Below are positions 61,410 through 64,000 of a stretch of DNA of 64,000 nucleotides, one piece after another. This stretch comes from Skeletonema tropicum (taxonomy: Eukaryota > Bacillariophyta > Thalassiosirophyceae > Thalassiosirales > Thalassiosiraceae): assembly GCA_037178625.1 (NCBI GenBank), contig CM074140.1:1736001-1800000 (forward strand). Direction: 5' to 3'. The notes under the pieces are model-generated. The model searched no databases and was not told where the DNA came from. It saw only the letters and a program-made list of their open reading frames with translations. Both the position numbers and the translations under genes were made by a program. The stretch's first letter is position 1, and every line of letters starts with the position of its first letter.

Positions 61410-62122
61410 TTTATGACGTGAAGCGTTGTGCGGCTGTGTGGTTGGGTCCGCCTTTTGTGTCCTATCAAACGTTATGGGATTGGGGAGCGAGAATAAAAGA
61501 GTAAAGATTCTTTCCCTGCAATCTTTCCTTGGTGACGTGTCATGTGCCCTGAGAATGGGCTGCGTATCGCAGACAGACCACTCATATCATCCCGTTTGTT
61601 CTTCTTCTATGTACCAGTCTAAAACTAGTCTGTTCCTTAAGTTTCGAGTCTGTTCCTTAAGATACCCTGAATTTTCTTTTTGCTTGTTTCGGACACCCTA
61701 GTGACCGATTTGAGTGAATCCAAGCCAGGGGGAGTCGGCGAGGACACTGTAGAGGAGGTTGCTATGCTTGGTGTCGGCCTCCGAGGCGGTATAGGAGCAG
61801 ATCGAACGCTGTAATGTCAACAATGCTGAATTGCTGTGTTTTGAGGTGCGATTTCCGTTTCAGGGAATCTTTTTGCTCGTACATACCTTGAGATATGTGG
61901 TACGGTATAATAAATGACGCCGGTGCAATCGCACACACTGCATTATCATTGATGATGAAATTAATGTCAATCGAATCCATAAAGGCAGCGCCTAAATAAT
62001 TAATGATAACATCTCTAGATAACTCAGCGGCTCTTCCTTTGCGGCGAATTATTTGACGATGCCGACAGGAGTTCCACGCCGTCCCCATTTCATTTGGTCG
62101 GGAAGAAACAAACCGCAATGCT
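61410..62122. other. Intergenic, no gene seen
   Basis: About 710 bp with a short direct repeat GTCTGTTCCTTAAG (61627-61665) and a phrase AAGATACCCTGAATTTT that recurs near 63735. It must hold the carrier promoter and that of the next gene. Confidence 0.45.
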
Positions 62123-62875
62123 TTGCTCCGTCTAGGATGGCTGCACTTGAACCGTGCGCTCATTCACGACCCAAGAATCCTCCAACGTGCCACTTCCACA
62201 TCGACTTCAACTACTTCTGCAGGTGCATCATACGTCGACATCGATGCTCTAGGTCTCAACGTATCGGAGGGAACTGCTGGTATGATTGCCATGGACTATG
62301 CCCAACAGCTCGAGAGGAACACACGTCTCCAGGAGGCACGGGTGCAGCAACAGCAAAATGTTGAATCGTTGAGTTCGAAACTGGAACATATTGGAAACCA
62401 AAGAATCACTGGCGGTTTGTTGTACAGATGCGGACACGCTGCACTTGACCAAGAAGTCCTAGATTTGATGGAGGTGAAGAGGCGACGAAAGGCGGATGAG
62501 AAATACCAAAGTCTCAAGAAGAAGGCTGCTACATTGCAGAAGATTCTAGATGCTCACCAACTATTATTGACTGCTGGCAAACACGATAATCCCACCACGA
62601 ACGCTGAGCTGAAGACATGGATTGGTGTGAGATGGAAGAAAGGAGACGCCTCCATCCCGACGAAGAAGCAGCCTCTAAAGGATATGAAGGATATCATGGC
62701 CGACCGGGAACCGATGTTTGAGTTGAAAGAGATGATGGTGGCACGGAAGCACTTCTCTTCTTTGGAGGAAGCAGAAGAGTTTGTGACGCAATATGAAGAC
62801 GAGTTGGAAGCTGGATCAGAAGCCGGATCATCTGACGAAGAAGAAGACGAAGAGATCGACATTGTAGGAGTTTGA
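62123..62875 (+). CDS. Coiled-coil acidic-tail protein, start uncertain
   Basis: The frame is open from a stop near 62055 to 62875. The codon at 62123 is TTG and no ATG precedes it in frame, so either translation begins at ATG 62282 (197 residues, MIAMDYAQQLERN) or an upstream exon is joined. Residues MDYAQQLERNTRLQEARVQQQQNVESLSSKLEHIG and EVKRRRKADEKYQSLKKKAATLQKIL form coiled coils. A later ELKTWIGVRWKKGDASIPTKK block resembles a short basic motif that I remember from other diatom proteins. The end is very acidic (DEEEDEEIDIVGV). No function can be named. Confidence 0.6.
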   Translation: MLRLGWLHLNRALIHDPRILQRATSTSTSTTSAGASYVDIDALGLNVSEGTAGMIAMDYAQQLERNTRLQEARVQQQQNVESLSSKLEHIGNQRITGGLLYRCGHAALDQEVLDLMEVKRRRKADEKYQSLKKKAATLQKILDAHQLLLTAGKHDNPTTNAELKTWIGVRWKKGDASIPTKKQPLKDMKDIMADREPMFELKEMMVARKHFSSLEEAEEFVTQYEDELEAGSEAGSSDEEEDEEIDIVGV

Positions 62876-63857
62876 ATTGTCTAATTAGTTGGCCATCACA
62901 TAGGCACATTACTAATTATAGACACAACCTATCACAATCTGTCGTCTTCACTTGATCAACCACCTATAACACTCCTCATAGTCGACTCCACCACCATTCC
63001 CACTTATCTCCCGTCCCACTTGTGTATAATAAGATATATACAAGCATGATAAATAATAAACTACCACGGTATCGTCGTTGCTTTTTTGCCTCGAAACATT
63101 TTATAGTCATGATGGATCTTTTCACTAACGTGAAGCAATAGAGTCTACAGACTGCAGACACAAGTAAGATTTTCTCCAATCCATGACTCTCCCCCCAAGA
63201 AATCTCCAAACATTTGTCTCCCTCTAGAGAGTTATCACACGTTGGATGAAACTCTCAAATCGTTTGAAGAATCTTTTATTGATCGGTGCAGTGGCGTTAC
63301 CTCATTCTTGGATGATAACTGCTGCTGCTTCAATATTAGTTTTGATCCGCCCCTCCCGGGTTAAGTCATTATTTACGTCACATCAAATTATCTTCCAAAT
63401 AACGGTTGGCGAAACATCCCAACCGCACCCATTCTTTTCTATGACCATAATAACGCTTTCTAAGACGGGATTGGAGCCTTGAGACAAGTACCAGTGCCCG
63501 ATATGCACTATATTGTCATGAAGACGAAGTATGTATTTTTGACCCACGGTCATTTCAGAGTGTACTGAGAGTCATTGGCGACTCCGCCAAGCCCAAAATT
63601 CATCTCAGAGCATGGCAAGGGAGTGGATAGGACGGGGCGCAGTGATTTATTGGCATGGACCCATGCGTATTACTGTGAGGGAGGTCAAAGAGGCGACGAA
63701 TGAACATGTTGCGGTTGTGAAATGGAAATGAAAAGATACCCTGAATTTTTGGATTGAATTAGATCTCAGATATCGCTAACATCTGCATTTTATCACGTAA
63801 AAAGATGAATATTAGCGATAAAGGAACAGACTGATTCGGGGTCTAAAAGCGTCCAAA
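62876..63857. other. Intergenic, no gene seen
   Basis: About 1 kb with only short open frames lacking coding character. The words AAGATACCCTGAATTTTT and AGGAACAGACTGATTC near 63735-63835 are related to, and partly inverted from, sequence at 61627-61680, hinting at an old repeat. Confidence 0.4.
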
Positions 63858-64000
63858 TCAATCAATATTACATTCTTTGAGTGCTTCGATCTCAGTCAAT
63901 ACCCGACCAATCATAGTGATAATTGGACGTACACGAATGAGCATTACCTCAGCCGCAGTCAGCTTCAATGGGCGGCTTAATCGGCTGGAAAATGACCGAG
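63858..64000 (-). CDS. Possible 3' end of a gene running out of the window
   Basis: On the minus strand, a frame is open from the window edge for 46 codons to TGA at 63858-63860. It reads SRLSRPLKLTAAEVMLIRVR and then TEIEALKECNID. It has a plausible amphipathic look, but it is short and unrecognised, so this is only a candidate. Confidence 0.25.
   Translation of the reverse strand, partial: RSFSSRLSRPLKLTAAEVMLIRVRPIITMIGRVLTEIEALKECNID

Noticed and set aside
1..64000. tRNA, rRNA or snRNA genes
   Set aside because: No convincing paired A-box and B-box tRNA promoter, cloverleaf or conserved rRNA/snRNA sequence was noticed on either strand; a covariance-model scan would be needed to be certain.

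Overview
The window looks like nuclear DNA from a diatom or a close photosynthetic stramenopile. Support: long mostly intronless genes with occasional short GT-AG introns (about 80-140 bp); a plastid-targeted DUF1995 protein whose N-terminus has a signal peptide followed by an Ala-Phe motif typical of complex plastids; eukaryotic housekeeping families (PRC1/MAP65, TAP42, PIG-Q, alpha-arrestin, SAM carrier); and many low-complexity Ser/Asn/Gln tracts. I cannot name the species.

Left part (1-31 kb) is gene-dense: a 5'-truncated acidic protein, an 8-TM protein, a Ser/Arg-rich protein, a membrane-anchored LRR protein, a two-exon papain-like protease, three tandem secreted META-domain (HslJ/DUF306-like) proteins, a PRC1/Ase1/MAP65 protein, a kelch protein, a plastid DUF1995 protein, a small CEBPZOS-like protein placed 18 bp before TAP42, an alpha-arrestin, a two-exon META plus aspartyl-protease fusion, and its N-terminal paralogue fused to a glycolipid-transfer-protein domain. 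The three META genes arose by tandem duplication of a unit that also carries the 3' tail of the MAP65 gene, so broken MAP65 tails lie between them.

Middle part (31-57 kb) is mostly repeats. It holds a satellite of about 21 monomers (about 185 bp each); two damaged copies of a secreted Cys-rich gene in an inverted mosaic duplication; PIG-Q and a two-exon histidine phosphatase as the only clear conserved genes; a minisatellite; several miniature inverted-repeat elements, two or three with recognisable target duplications; a 2.36-kb LTR element carrying only gag, with identical LTRs; Helitron-like elements ending in CTAG; and a pogo-like transposon remnant.

Right part (57-64 kb) holds a two-domain class III nucleotidyl cyclase, a mitochondrial S-adenosylmethionine carrier and a coiled-coil protein. 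The end of the cyclase, a Helitron-like element and the whole carrier gene (58.83-61.41 kb) are duplicated at 51.94-54.52 kb. One copy therefore keeps the full cyclase, and the other keeps only its C2 domain plus a carrier with identical protein sequence. Functional calls rest on reading motifs by eye; no database search was run.
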